Below, piece by piece: positions 40,114 through 50,074 of a DNA stretch of 50,074 nucleotides. The stretch is from the NCBI GenBank assembly GCA_023383795.1, contig JAHDYJ010000021.1, forward strand, positions 1-50,074, in the 5' to 3' direction. A model generated the notes under the pieces. That model had not been told where the DNA came from, did not search any database, and saw only the letters and a list, made by a program, of their open reading frames with translations. Position 1 is the first letter of the stretch. Each line of letters begins with the position of its first letter. The DNA comes from Burkholderiales bacterium. Its GTDB lineage: Bacteria; Pseudomonadota; Gammaproteobacteria; Burkholderiales; SG8-39. Both the position numbers and the translations under genes were made by a program.

Positions 40114-40569
40114 ATGGTCAAGCTCTCGCGCCGCCTGCTCATCGCCGGCGGCCTTTCGGCGGTCGGGCTCGCCGGCTGCTACGTCGTGCCGGTGAACCCG
40201 GACGGCTCGGTCTCGTACGCGGTCGTGCCCGCCGGCGCCGCGCCGGCGCCGGTGCCGCCCGCCGCGGCGGTGTCGCTCTCCGCGCGGCTCTACCCCGACA
40301 ACGACCTCGCGACGCAGACCGGCCTGATCGCGGGCTCGCTCACCAACATGATGGACGGCAGGGGCCGCTTCCAGCTCGAGTACCGCGGCGAGCTCCTCGC
40401 GGGCGAGGCGACCCGGATGCGGGGCGACGAGCGCCGCGGCATCGCCAGCGCCTACGGGCCGCGCGGCACCTTCATGAGCTGCGAGTACCAGATGGCGACG
40501 CCGGTGCGCGGCACCGGAACCTGCCGGCTCTCCGACGGCGCCCGCTACCGCGTCCACATCGGCGGCTGA
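40114..40569 (+). CDS. Small lipoprotein of unknown function
   Basis: 151-residue predicted lipoprotein. A signal peptide (MVKLSRRLLIAGGLSAVGLAGC) carries a lipobox LAGC with Cys22. A valine/proline/alanine-rich linker follows, then a compact domain of about 95 residues with RGRFQLEYRGELLAGEATR, RGIASAYGPRGTFMSCEYQM and GTGTCRLSDGARYRVHIGG. Two cysteines there could form a disulphide. The GAGAGGAG ribosome site supports ATG 40114, although an in-frame ATG occurs at 40081. I do not recognise a named family. It stands alone between the divergent ilvE and convergent glnE genes. Confidence 0.8.
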   Translation: MVKLSRRLLIAGGLSAVGLAGCYVVPVNPDGSVSYAVVPAGAAPAPVPPAAAVSLSARLYPDNDLATQTGLIAGSLTNMMDGRGRFQLEYRGELLAGEATRMRGDERRGIASAYGPRGTFMSCEYQMATPVRGTGTCRLSDGARYRVHIGG

Positions 40570-40597
40570 GCCACGCCTGGCTCCGCCGCGCGCCGCG

Positions 40598-43327
40598 TCA
40601 CCGCGCCGGCGGAGCGACGCTCTCCGACTCGTGGGCGCCGAACACCGCCCGCCACAGCGCGCGCGTGGCCGCGGCGTGCGCCTCGGCCTCGGCGTGCGGC
40701 ACGCGCGCGTACTGCGCGTCGTTCAGGCGCAGCCGGTGCTGCAGGCGCCGGTAGGCGCGGTAGGCCTCGGCGGCGCGCTGCGCGATCTCGACCGGGATCA
40801 GGCCGAGCCCGGCGGTGATCGAGAGGAGCGCGATGTTGCCGAGGTTGGCGGTGAGCTCGGCGTGCTCGTGCGCGTTGGCGAGCACCAGGTACTGGACGAC
40901 GAACTCGATGTCGATCATGCCGCCGCGGTCGTGCTTGACGTCGAAGAGGCCGCTGCGGTTCGGGTGGCCGTCGTGCATGCGCTTGCGCATCGCGAGCACG
41001 TCGGCGGCGAGCGCCGCCGGGTCGCGCTTCGCCGTGAGGATCGCCTTGCGCTCCTCCTCGAAGAGCGCGCCGATCTGCGCGTCGCCGGCGCAGAAGCGCG
41101 CGCGGGTGAGCGCCTGGTGCTCCCAGACCCACGCCGACTCGCGCTGGTAACGCCGGAACGCCTCGAGCGAGGAGACGAGCAGCCCCGACTCGCCGTTCGG
41201 CCGCAGCCTGAGGTCGGTCTGGAACAGCACGCCGCTCGGCGTGGTCGCGGTGAGCCAGGTGTTGATGCGCTGGCCGAGCCGCGCGTAGTTCTCCTGCGCG
41301 GCGTCGTGCGGGTCGTCGTACAGGAAGACGATGTCGAGGTCCGAGGCGTAGCCGAGCTCCTTGCCGCCGAGCTTGCCGTAGCCGACGATCGCGAAGCGCG
41401 GCGCCTCGCGGTGGCGCCGCGTGACGCGGGCCCAGGCCTGGTCGAGCACGGTGCAGAGCACGACGTCGGCGGCGAGCGAGAGATAGTCGGCCAGCCGCTC
41501 GACGGTCAGCTCGCCGGCGAGGTCCTGCGCGAGCAGCCGGAACACCAGCGCGTGATGCAGCTCGCGCATCAGGTTCATCTGCCGCTCGGGATCGTCGGCG
41601 TGCGCGTCCATCGCCGCGCGCAGCCCGCGCGCGAAGGCGGCGATGTCCGGCTCGGCGTGCAGCACGCGCGCGTCGAGCAGCTCGTCGAGCACGATCGGGT
41701 GGCGCGTGAGGTAGGTCGCCGCCCAGCTCGACGAGGCGAGCATGCCGGCGACGCGCTCGAGCGCCTGCGGATGCTCCTGCAGCAGCGCGAGATAGGCGGC
41801 GCGGCGGCTCACCGCCTCGACGAAGTCGAGGCAGCGCGCGAGCGTCGCGTCCGGGTCGCCGGTCCCGGCCGCCGCGTCGACCAGGCGCGGCACCAGCGCG
41901 TCGAGCCGCTGCTGGCTCGCCGCGGGCAGCTGCCGGTAGCGGCCGCCGGAGCGGAACGCGGCGAGACGGCGCGCGGCCTCCTCGGGCGACCGGAACCCTT
42001 CCGCCTGGAGCTGCGCGTGGGCGGCGTCGGGCTCGAGCGTGCCCTGCCACAGCGGCGCCGACGGCGATTCCTCGGCGCTCTCGGCGAACACCGCCTCGAA
42101 GTGCCGGGTCACCGCGCTGCGCTGCTCGCCGAGCGCCCCGAGGAACGCGTCCCAGTCGGCGTACCCCATCGCCGACGCCACCAGCGCCCGGTCCTCGGGG
42201 CGCGCCGGCAGCTGATGCGTCTGCGTGTCGTCGAGCCACTGCAGGCGGTGCTCGAGCCGGCGCAGGAACTCGTAGGCGGCGCAGAGCTCGCGCACGGCCG
42301 CCTCGGGCAGCACGCCGCGCGCGGCGAGCGTGGCGAGCACGTCGAGCGTCGGCTGCGCCTGCAGCGCGGCGTCGCGCCCGCCGCGGATGAGCTGCAGCGC
42401 CTGGGCGATGAACTCGATCTCGCGGATGCCGCCCGGACCCAGCTTGACGTGGTCGGCGAGGTCGCGCCGCGCGACCTCGCGGCGGATCTGCGCGTGCAGC
42501 GACCGCACCGCGCCGATCGAGGCGAAATCGAGGTACTTGCGGAAGACGAACGGCCGCACCACCGCGGCGAGCTCGTCGGCGCGCGCGCCGGCCACCGCGC
42601 GCGCCTTGATCCACGCGTAGCGCTCCCACTCGCGGCCCTGGGTGACGAAGTACTGCTCGAGCGCGTCGAAGCTGCACGCGAGCGGCCCGCCGTCGCCCCA
42701 CGGCCGCAGCCGCATGTCGACGCGGAACACCTGACCCTCGGAGGTGATCTCGGCGAGCGCGCCGATGATCTTGCGGCCGAGCCGCGTGAAGAACTCGTGG
42801 CTGGAGAGCTCCCGCGCGCCCTCGATCTCGCCTTCCTCCGGGTACACGAAGACGAGATCGACGTCCGAGGAGACGTTCAGCTCGCGCCCGCCCAGCTTGC
42901 CCATGCCGACGACGATCAGCTCCTGGCGGCCGCCGGCGCCGCGCGGCACGCCGAGCGCGGCCTCGAGCCGCTCGGTGTGGAACCGGTGCGCCGCCTGCAG
43001 CGCGACCTCGGCGAGATCGCTCATCGTGGCGACCACCTCGGCGATCGGCGCGCGGCCGGACAGGTCGCGCGCGGCGAGCCGCAGCATGACGCGCTGGCGC
43101 AGCCGGCGCAGCGCGGTGGCGAGCGTCGCCTCGTCGGCCGGTGCGGCCGCATCGAGGAACTCGCGCATCGCGGCCGCGTCCCATCCGCGCGCCGCCGCCT
43201 GCTCGACCTCCGCCTGCAGATGCGGGTGCGCGTCGAGCAGCCGCAGGGCGTAACGCGAATAGCGCAGCGCGGCGGCCGGCGTCTTGGTCGCGCGTTCCGG
43301 TTGCGCCGGCGCGTGCGGGATCGTCAT
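40598..43327 (-). CDS. glnE: Bifunctional glutamine synthetase adenylyltransferase/adenylyl-removing enzyme
   Basis: Controls nitrogen assimilation by attaching AMP to, and removing it from, glutamine synthetase in response to PII protein and glutamine. The 909-residue protein has two nucleotidyltransferase domains. The first carries GMGKLGGRELNVSSDVDL (141-158, adenylyl-removing), the second GYGKLGGKELGYASDLDIVF (about 648-667, adenylylating). Each is followed by a helical bundle with HRLQ-type motifs (LEHRLQWLDD and LQHRLRLND). E. coli GlnE has 946 residues. ATG 43327 is chosen for family length. It is divergent from yhdP across 214 bases. Confidence 0.96.
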   Translation of the reverse strand: MTIPHAPAQPERATKTPAAALRYSRYALRLLDAHPHLQAEVEQAAARGWDAAAMREFLDAAAPADEATLATALRRLRQRVMLRLAARDLSGRAPIAEVVATMSDLAEVALQAAHRFHTERLEAALGVPRGAGGRQELIVVGMGKLGGRELNVSSDVDLVFVYPEEGEIEGARELSSHEFFTRLGRKIIGALAEITSEGQVFRVDMRLRPWGDGGPLACSFDALEQYFVTQGREWERYAWIKARAVAGARADELAAVVRPFVFRKYLDFASIGAVRSLHAQIRREVARRDLADHVKLGPGGIREIEFIAQALQLIRGGRDAALQAQPTLDVLATLAARGVLPEAAVRELCAAYEFLRRLEHRLQWLDDTQTHQLPARPEDRALVASAMGYADWDAFLGALGEQRSAVTRHFEAVFAESAEESPSAPLWQGTLEPDAAHAQLQAEGFRSPEEAARRLAAFRSGGRYRQLPAASQQRLDALVPRLVDAAAGTGDPDATLARCLDFVEAVSRRAAYLALLQEHPQALERVAGMLASSSWAATYLTRHPIVLDELLDARVLHAEPDIAAFARGLRAAMDAHADDPERQMNLMRELHHALVFRLLAQDLAGELTVERLADYLSLAADVVLCTVLDQAWARVTRRHREAPRFAIVGYGKLGGKELGYASDLDIVFLYDDPHDAAQENYARLGQRINTWLTATTPSGVLFQTDLRLRPNGESGLLVSSLEAFRRYQRESAWVWEHQALTRARFCAGDAQIGALFEEERKAILTAKRDPAALAADVLAMRKRMHDGHPNRSGLFDVKHDRGGMIDIEFVVQYLVLANAHEHAELTANLGNIALLSITAGLGLIPVEIAQRAAEAYRAYRRLQHRLRLNDAQYARVPHAEAEAHAAATRALWRAVFGAHESESVAPPAR

Positions 43328-43356
43328 GTCGGCGGGGACGCCTCGCGATGGACTGT

Positions 43357-43362
43357 TAGAAT
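43357..43362 (+). promoter_or_regulatory. Possible -10 element for yhdP
   Basis: TAGAAT matches five of six -10 bases in the 214-base glnE/yhdP divergent region, but no clear -35 box lies upstream. Tentative. Confidence 0.25.
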
Positions 43363-43541
43363 CGTGCGGTGCCCGGCCTCGCGGCTGCGGCTGTAGCCTC
43401 GGGCGGGCACTGGCGGACTGGTTTCGGCAAGTTCGTGCTCGCAGGGGTCGACGAAACGGGCGCCGACATACAGGCGCCGATTCTACCTGCGCAGGACCGG
43501 GCGAACCCGCGGCCGGGCGTGAGGGCGCGGATTCGCAGTAG

Positions 43542-46500
43542 ATGAGCACCGACACCGAGAAGACCGAGCAGCTGCTCGCGCCGCGCGAGCGGCGCTGGTA
43601 TCGCGCCGCGCGCCTCGCCGGCTGGACGCTGATCGCCTGCTACTTCCTCGCCGCGATCGGCATGCTCGGGCTGCGCTTCCTGGTGCTGCCGCGGGTCGCC
43701 GACTACCGCGCCGAGATCGCGCGTTTCGTCTCGGAGTCGATCGGGGCACGCGTCGAGATCGGCGCCATCGAGGCCGAGTGGTCCGCGCTGCATCCGCGGC
43801 TGACGCTCGCCGACGTGCGCGTGCTCGATCCGCAGGGGGACGCGGCGCTGGTGCTGCCGTACGTCGGCGCGACCGTCGCCTGGCGCTCGCTCGCGTACCT
43901 GGCGCCGCACCTGCGCTCGCTGGTGCTCGACCGGCCGGTGCTGCAGATGCGGCGCGATGCCGGCGGCCGGCTGTTCGTCGCCGGGCTCGCGCTCGCGTCC
44001 GGCGCGCCGCGGGGCGGAGGCACGCTCGCCGACTGGATCCTCGACCAGGACGAGATCGTGGTGCGGGACGCGAGCCTCGAGTGGACCGACGCGCTGCGCG
44101 GCGCGCCGCCGCTGCGCCTCGACCACGTGAGCTTCGTGCTGGAAGAGAGGGGCGGCGGCCGCCGCTTCGCGCTGCGGGCCCAGCCGCCACGGGCGCTCGC
44201 GGCGACGCTCGACGTGCGGGGCGACCTGCGCGGCGCCCGCTCACGCAGCTGGCGGGGCGGCCTCTACGTCGCCTCCGACTACGTCGATCTCGCGGCCTGG
44301 CAGGCGTGGATCGACTATCCGATCGAGGTCGCCGGAGGACGCGGGGCGGTGAAGGCGTGGCTCGGATTCGACGGCATGCGCCTCACCGAGCTCACCGTGG
44401 ACCTTGCGCTGGCGGACGTCGCCGCGCGGCTCGCGCCGGATCTCCCGGCCCTCGAGCTCGAGTCGGTGCAGGGTCGGATCGGCGTGCGCGAGGTGCGCCG
44501 CGCCGCAGACCTGCTCGACCTGGTGGGCCGCCACGACGTGCGCTACGACGGCTTTGCGCGGCGGGTCGCGCTCAAGACGCGCTCGGGAGAGGCGCTGCCG
44601 GCGACCGACTTCGCGCTGAGCTGGGATCCCGACGAGGGCGGCGGCCCGCCGCGCGGCGAATTCCGCGCGGACGCCCTCGAGCTCGAGGTGCTGGCGCACG
44701 TCGCCGAGCACGTGCCGCTGCCGGCGCGCGCGCGCCGCGCGCTCGCCGGGATCGCGCCGCGCGGCCGCCTGGACGACGTGCGCGTGTCATGGACCGGCGA
44801 CGTCGAGCAGCCGCAGGCGTTCCGCGCCCGGTCCCGGTTCGCGGGGCTCGGCATGCAGCCGTGGGCGGGGGTCCCGGGATTCGCCGGCCTGGGCGGCAGC
44901 GTGGACGCCGACGAAGCCGGCGGCACAGTCGCCCTCGATGCGACTGGCGTGCGCGTCCAGGCGCCGCAGCTCTTCGCCGGGCAGACGCTCGAGTTCGACT
45001 CGCTCGCCGCGCGCGTCGGCTGGTCCCGCGGCGCGGGCGGCTTCGAGCTCCGGATCGAGAACGCCGTGGTGGCGAACGCCGATCTCGGCGCGAAGGTCTC
45101 GGGCGTCTACCGGACCCTGGCCGACTCGCCGGGCTACGCCGATTTCACCGGCGAGCTCGCGCGCGTCGCCGGCCCGGCCGTCCACCGTTACATCCCGGCG
45201 ATCGGGCCGGCGACTCGCGGCTTCCTGAAGCGGGCGATCCGCGCCGGCATCGCGCCGAGCGCGCGCGTGCGCGTGCGCGGCGACCTGCGCGAGTTCCCGT
45301 TCGGATCCGGCTCGAACGGGGAGTTCAGCATCGTCGGGAAGGCGAGCGGGGCGACCCTCGCTTATGCGGAGGGCTGGCCCGCGGTCACCGGCATCCAGGG
45401 CGAGATCGAGATCGCGGGCCCGGGCATCGAGATCCGGGCCGAGCGCGGCTCGGTGCTCGGTGCCGAGATCGGCCGGACGGTGGCCGCGATCCCCGACATG
45501 TTCCGCGACGAGCGGCTGCACGTCGACGGCACGGCGAGCGGTCCGACCGACGCGTTCCTGCGGTTCATCGAGACGAGCCCGGTCAACGAGATGATCGGAC
45601 GTTTCACCGAGGGCTGGCGCGCGCAGGGCGCGGGCAGGCTGGCGCTGAAGTTCGAGCTGCCGCTCGACGGCGACGCCGATGCGAGGATCGCCGGCAGCTA
45701 CGAGCTCGCCGACAACCGGCTCGTGCTCGGGCCGGGCGAGCCGGCGCTCGAGCGGACGACCGGTCGCGTGAGCTTCACCGAGCGCACGGTGAGCGCGGAA
45801 GCGGTCCGGACGCAGCTCTTCGGCGGCCCGCTCACGCTCGGATTCGCGACCCGCGAGGGCGGCACGGTCGTGCTGTCCGGCGAGGGCCGGTTCGACGCCG
45901 CCGCGCTCGCGCGCGAGCAGGGCTGGGCGCTCGGCGAGCGCGTGAAAGGCGGCGCGTCGTACCGGCTCGGCATGACGTACCGGGGGCGCTTCGCGGACGT
46001 GGTCGTCGAATCCGATCTGCAGGGCGTCGCGCTCGACCTGCCCGCGCCGCTCGCCAAGCGGGCGGACGAGCGCTGGCCGAGCCGGCTCGAGCGCACGACC
46101 GGAAAGCCCGCGGCAGAGGGCGGGCGCTCGGTCCGCCGCGATACGGTCTCGTTCGCGCTCGGCGAGGCCGCGAGCGGCATCGCCGAGGTGCGTTACGACG
46201 GCACGACGCCCGCGCTCGAGCGCGTGGCGGTCGGCCTCGGCGGCGTGGGCGTCGCGCTCCCCCGCGACCCCGGGATCGTCCTGGCGGCCAACGTTCCCGC
46301 GCTCGATCTCGATCGCTTCCGCGCGCTGCTGCCGCGCGATGCCGCGCAGGGGCTGCCTGCGCGCGATGGCGGCGGCGGAGTGCCCGGTGGCCTGCCGGCC
46401 GCGATCAGCCTGCGGGCGGACACGCTCGTCGTGCTCGGTCGCCGCTTCAACGGCGTCAGCGTGCGTGCCCAGGCGCAAGCGGACGGTTGGCAGGCGCAGG

Positions 46501-47465
46501 TCAGGTCGCGCGAGGTCACCGGCGACCTCGTCTGGCGCTCCGAGGGGCGGGGCTCGCTCGTGGCGCGCCTCGCGCGGCTGGAGGTGCCGAAGGCGACGGT
46601 CGCGGGCGAGCGCGGCCGGCTGAGCGAGCTGCCGGCGCTCGACATCGTGGCCGACCGACTGGTCGACGACGATCACGAGCTCGGCAAACTGGCGCTGCTC
46701 GCGGTGAACGACGGCCAGGACTGGCGCATCGAGCGGCTGCTCCTCAGCGCGCCCGAGGGCTCGATCAGCGGGGAGGGCCGGTGGCGGCCGCTCGGCGACG
46801 CGGCCGAGCTCACCGACATGCACTTCAAGCTGCAGGCCGCCGACGCCGGCGCGTATCTCGCGCGCTTCGGCTACCCGGGCGCGGTCCAGGGCGGGACGGC
46901 GCTGCTCGAGGGCCGGATCTCGTGGTCCGGCCCGCCGCACGACCTCGACTATGCGACGCTCGCCGGGGAGCTCACGCTCCGCGCCGAGAAGGGGCAGTTC
47001 CTCAAGGTCGAGCCCGGTCTGGGCAAGCTGCTCGGCGTGCTGTCGCTGCAATCGCTGCCGCGCCGCGTGACGCTCGACTTCCGCGACGTGTTCAGCGCCG
47101 GTTTCGCGTTCGACACGATCACCGCGAGCGCGCGCGTCGCGCGGGGGGTGATGTCGACCGACGACTTCGTCATGATCGGCCCGTCGGCGGCGGTGACGAT
47201 GAAAGGCCGCACCGACATCGCGGCCGAGACGCAGGACCTGCAGGTGCGCGTCGTGCCGGACGTCGGCAGCGGCGTCGCGGCGGCGGCGGGCATCGCGCTG
47301 CTCAATCCGCTGGTCGGGGCCGGGACGCTGCTCGCCCAGGCGCTGCTCAAGAACCCGATCGGCCAGATGTTCGCGTTCGAGTACGCAGTCACCGGCACCT
47401 GGAGCGACCCCAAGGTGGCCAAGGTCGCGGCTGCCGAGCCGGCCGCCGGCACGGCGCCGAATTGA
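43542..47465 (+). CDS. yhdP: YhdP-family AsmA-like phospholipid transport protein
   Basis: 1307-residue envelope protein with one N-terminal membrane helix (about 27-48) and a very long periplasmic part rich in beta strands. It belongs to the AsmA-like group with TamB and YdbH that bridges the inner and outer membranes and carries phospholipid. The N-terminal ARVEIGAIEAEWSALHPRLTLADV is typical of YhdP, and the C-terminal AsmA-like region includes GTALLEGRISWSG and GQFLKVEPGLGKLLGVLSLQSLPRR. E. coli YhdP is 1266 residues. It precedes the nitrilase and tldD genes, a common betaproteobacterial order. Confidence 0.93.
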   Translation: MSTDTEKTEQLLAPRERRWYRAARLAGWTLIACYFLAAIGMLGLRFLVLPRVADYRAEIARFVSESIGARVEIGAIEAEWSALHPRLTLADVRVLDPQGDAALVLPYVGATVAWRSLAYLAPHLRSLVLDRPVLQMRRDAGGRLFVAGLALASGAPRGGGTLADWILDQDEIVVRDASLEWTDALRGAPPLRLDHVSFVLEERGGGRRFALRAQPPRALAATLDVRGDLRGARSRSWRGGLYVASDYVDLAAWQAWIDYPIEVAGGRGAVKAWLGFDGMRLTELTVDLALADVAARLAPDLPALELESVQGRIGVREVRRAADLLDLVGRHDVRYDGFARRVALKTRSGEALPATDFALSWDPDEGGGPPRGEFRADALELEVLAHVAEHVPLPARARRALAGIAPRGRLDDVRVSWTGDVEQPQAFRARSRFAGLGMQPWAGVPGFAGLGGSVDADEAGGTVALDATGVRVQAPQLFAGQTLEFDSLAARVGWSRGAGGFELRIENAVVANADLGAKVSGVYRTLADSPGYADFTGELARVAGPAVHRYIPAIGPATRGFLKRAIRAGIAPSARVRVRGDLREFPFGSGSNGEFSIVGKASGATLAYAEGWPAVTGIQGEIEIAGPGIEIRAERGSVLGAEIGRTVAAIPDMFRDERLHVDGTASGPTDAFLRFIETSPVNEMIGRFTEGWRAQGAGRLALKFELPLDGDADARIAGSYELADNRLVLGPGEPALERTTGRVSFTERTVSAEAVRTQLFGGPLTLGFATREGGTVVLSGEGRFDAAALAREQGWALGERVKGGASYRLGMTYRGRFADVVVESDLQGVALDLPAPLAKRADERWPSRLERTTGKPAAEGGRSVRRDTVSFALGEAASGIAEVRYDGTTPALERVAVGLGGVGVALPRDPGIVLAANVPALDLDRFRALLPRDAAQGLPARDGGGGVPGGLPAAISLRADTLVVLGRRFNGVSVRAQAQADGWQAQVRSREVTGDLVWRSEGRGSLVARLARLEVPKATVAGERGRLSELPALDIVADRLVDDDHELGKLALLAVNDGQDWRIERLLLSAPEGSISGEGRWRPLGDAAELTDMHFKLQAADAGAYLARFGYPGAVQGGTALLEGRISWSGPPHDLDYATLAGELTLRAEKGQFLKVEPGLGKLLGVLSLQSLPRRVTLDFRDVFSAGFAFDTITASARVARGVMSTDDFVMIGPSAAVTMKGRTDIAAETQDLQVRVVPDVGSGVAAAAGIALLNPLVGAGTLLAQALLKNPIGQMFAFEYAVTGTWSDPKVAKVAAAEPAAGTAPN

Positions 47466-47643
47466 CGGTGGCTAACACTCTGAATCAATACGCTTTCCAA
47501 GCGAGGATCGGCGCCTGGCGGCGCGCCGTGCCGGCGCGCGGCGCCCGCGTGTCATAGAATTCCGGTTGCCCGCCGAACTCCCCGGCGGTCTCCGACTCTC
47601 ATTGCGGCGGCCCGCCGTCCGCGGCCGCCAGCACCCGACGCCG

Positions 47644-48471
47644 ATGCCCGCAACCGCCAACGCCGCCAGCCCGTTCCGCGTCGCCGCCGTGCAGACGGTG
47701 GCCGGGCCGGTCCTCGAGCGCAACCTCGCCGTCGCCGAGGAGCTCGTCGGCGACGCGGCCGACCAGGGCGCGCGGCTGGTGGCGCTGCCCGAGTGGTTCT
47801 GCTTCATCGGCGCCTCCGATCGCGACAAGCTCGCGCTCGCCGAGCGCGACGGCGACGGCGAGATCCAGGCGGCGCTCGCGCGCATCGCGGCGAAGCATCG
47901 CGTGTGGCTGATCGGCGGCACGCTCCCGCTCGCGACCGCGCACGCCGACCGCGTCCGCAACAGCTGCCTCGTCTTCGACGAGGCCGGCCGGCGCGTCGCG
48001 CGCTACGACAAGATCCACCTCTTCGGCCTCGACCTCGAGACCGAGAAGTTCCAGGAGTCGCACACGATCGAGCCGGGCACGACGCCGGTGGCGATCGACT
48101 CGCCGTTCGGGCGCATCGGGCTCTCGGTGTGCTACGACGTGCGCTTCCCCGAGCTCTACCGCGCGCTCGGGCCCGTGGACATCGTAGCCGTGCCCTCCGC
48201 GTTCACCGTGCCGACCGGCCAGGCGCACTGGGAGACGCTGCTCCGCGCGCGGGCGATCGAGAACCTCGCGTGGGTGATCGCGCCGGCGCAGGGCGGACGA
48301 CACCCGACCGGCCGCGTCACCTACGGCCACAGCATGATCGTCGATCCGTGGGGCAAGGTCCTCGCGAGCCTGGCGGAAGGCCCGGGCGTTGTGGTCGCCG
48401 AGATCGACCCCACGTACAAGGACAGGGTCCGCGCCGCGCTGCCGGCGCTCGACCATCGCGTATTGCGTTGA
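47644..48471 (+). CDS. Nitrilase-superfamily amidohydrolase (Nit1/omega-amidase-like)
   Basis: 275-residue carbon-nitrogen hydrolase with the Glu-Lys-Cys triad: Glu50 (LPEWF), Lys123 (YDKIHLFGLD) and Cys163 (SVCYDVRFPELYR). The DLETEKFQESHTIEPG stretch marks the Nit1/omega-amidase/deaminated-glutathione amidase branch, so metabolite repair (hydrolysis of deaminated glutathione) is the most likely role. ATG 47644 is preferred: the open frame extends further upstream but without conserved residues. The yhdP-nitrilase-tldD order is widespread in betaproteobacteria. Confidence 0.9.
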   Translation: MPATANAASPFRVAAVQTVAGPVLERNLAVAEELVGDAADQGARLVALPEWFCFIGASDRDKLALAERDGDGEIQAALARIAAKHRVWLIGGTLPLATAHADRVRNSCLVFDEAGRRVARYDKIHLFGLDLETEKFQESHTIEPGTTPVAIDSPFGRIGLSVCYDVRFPELYRALGPVDIVAVPSAFTVPTGQAHWETLLRARAIENLAWVIAPAQGGRHPTGRVTYGHSMIVDPWGKVLASLAEGPGVVVAEIDPTYKDRVRAALPALDHRVLR

Positions 48472-48510
48472 CGCGCGGTTGAAGGATGCGATTTCGTTCG
48501 AGGAAACGAG

Positions 48511-48585
48511 CGTGCGACCCAAAACCGCGGTCGCACGAACAAGGGGGGAAACCCCTTGCGGAAGGAACGAGGGGCTTCGCCCCTT
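48511..48585. repeat. Three consecutive hairpins upstream of tldD
   Basis: CGTGCGACC / GGTCGCACG (48511-48537, nine-base stem), CAAGGGG / CCCCTTG (48540-48558) and AGGGGC / GCCCCT (48570-48584) follow one another in the 171-base gap. The second and third share the AGGGG/CCCCTT stem. They lack T-runs. They may be a dispersed repeat element, a processed leader or a weak terminator. Confidence 0.65.
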
Positions 48586-48642
48586 GCATATCCCGTGCGG
48601 CGCAGGCGGGGAGTTTTTCGACAAGCTGTTAGGGAATCGCCC

Positions 48643-50074
<1,432 letters not shown>

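Noticed and set aside
40631..43396. 921-codon plus-strand open frame opposite glnE
   Set aside because: Shadow of the well-conserved GlnE frame; no domain recognisable.
44787..47051. 754-codon minus-strand open frame inside yhdP
   Set aside because: Composition (Arg, Ala, Glu, His) is typical of antisense shadow frames, and the plus strand has a coherent YhdP protein.

Overview
The window is about 50 kb of very GC-rich, gene-dense chromosome. Gene content and order point to a betaproteobacterium, genus undetermined. Signs of this are the birA-coaX-SPOR run, the rsmI / lpoA-yraN-diaA-dolP block, and glnE next to yhdP-nitrilase-tldD. No phage, plasmid, IS element, CRISPR array or tRNA was seen. 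Codon use looks uniform, so I see no obvious recent transfer.

Layout. 1-1320: 3' part missing, UgpB-type ABC substrate-binding protein (minus strand). 1622-4480: birA, coaX, SPOR-like protein and GNAT (plus). 4575-9178: a leftward run made of a sensor Ser/Thr kinase, rfaE2, a di-iron ferritin-like protein and a CarH/LitR-type B12 photoreceptor-regulator. 9185-9382: a divergent control region with three copies of a 13-bp palindromic operator. 9267-17532: a rightward run of a small exported ORF, folE2, FAD oxidoreductase, DUF1365, Cfa-type methyltransferase, chalcone-isomerase-like protein, MFS carrier, DUF3833 lipoprotein, SDR and NTF2-like protein. Together these look like a light-controlled membrane-lipid modification regulon. 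17569-20383: dolP, diaA, yraN and a short lpoA (minus), divergent from rsmI, pyrC, DUF3025 and DUF805 (plus).

23935-25274: a DUF1269 membrane protein, a candidate small RNA with its own promoter and terminator (minus), and rnpB (RNase P RNA) with a clear promoter. 25345-36166: a dense plus-strand cluster that encodes what looks like a complete private type II fatty-acid synthase. It holds a FabL-like enoyl reductase, FabG-like ketoreductase, extended acyl carrier protein, double-hotdog dehydratase, active ketosynthase, a catalytically degenerate ketosynthase partner, and a single polypeptide fusing an AcpS-type phosphopantetheinyl transferase to an LpxL-type acyltransferase. It is preceded by two paralogous exported alpha/beta-hydrolases flanking a condensation-fold acyltransferase, and by an isoprenylcysteine-methyltransferase-like membrane protein. 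The organisation recalls the rhizobial acpXL-lpxXL very-long-chain lipid A system, but the enzymes differ. This is my main candidate for an undescribed system.

36331-50074: ybiB, waaF, a zf-CHCC protein and ilvE (minus), a small lipoprotein (plus), glnE (minus), then yhdP, a nitrilase-family amidase and tldD (plus, running off the right edge). Non-coding oddities here include an inverted array of a 7-bp repeat next to waaF and a three-hairpin leader before tldD.

All functions are read from motifs, length and context without database searches.
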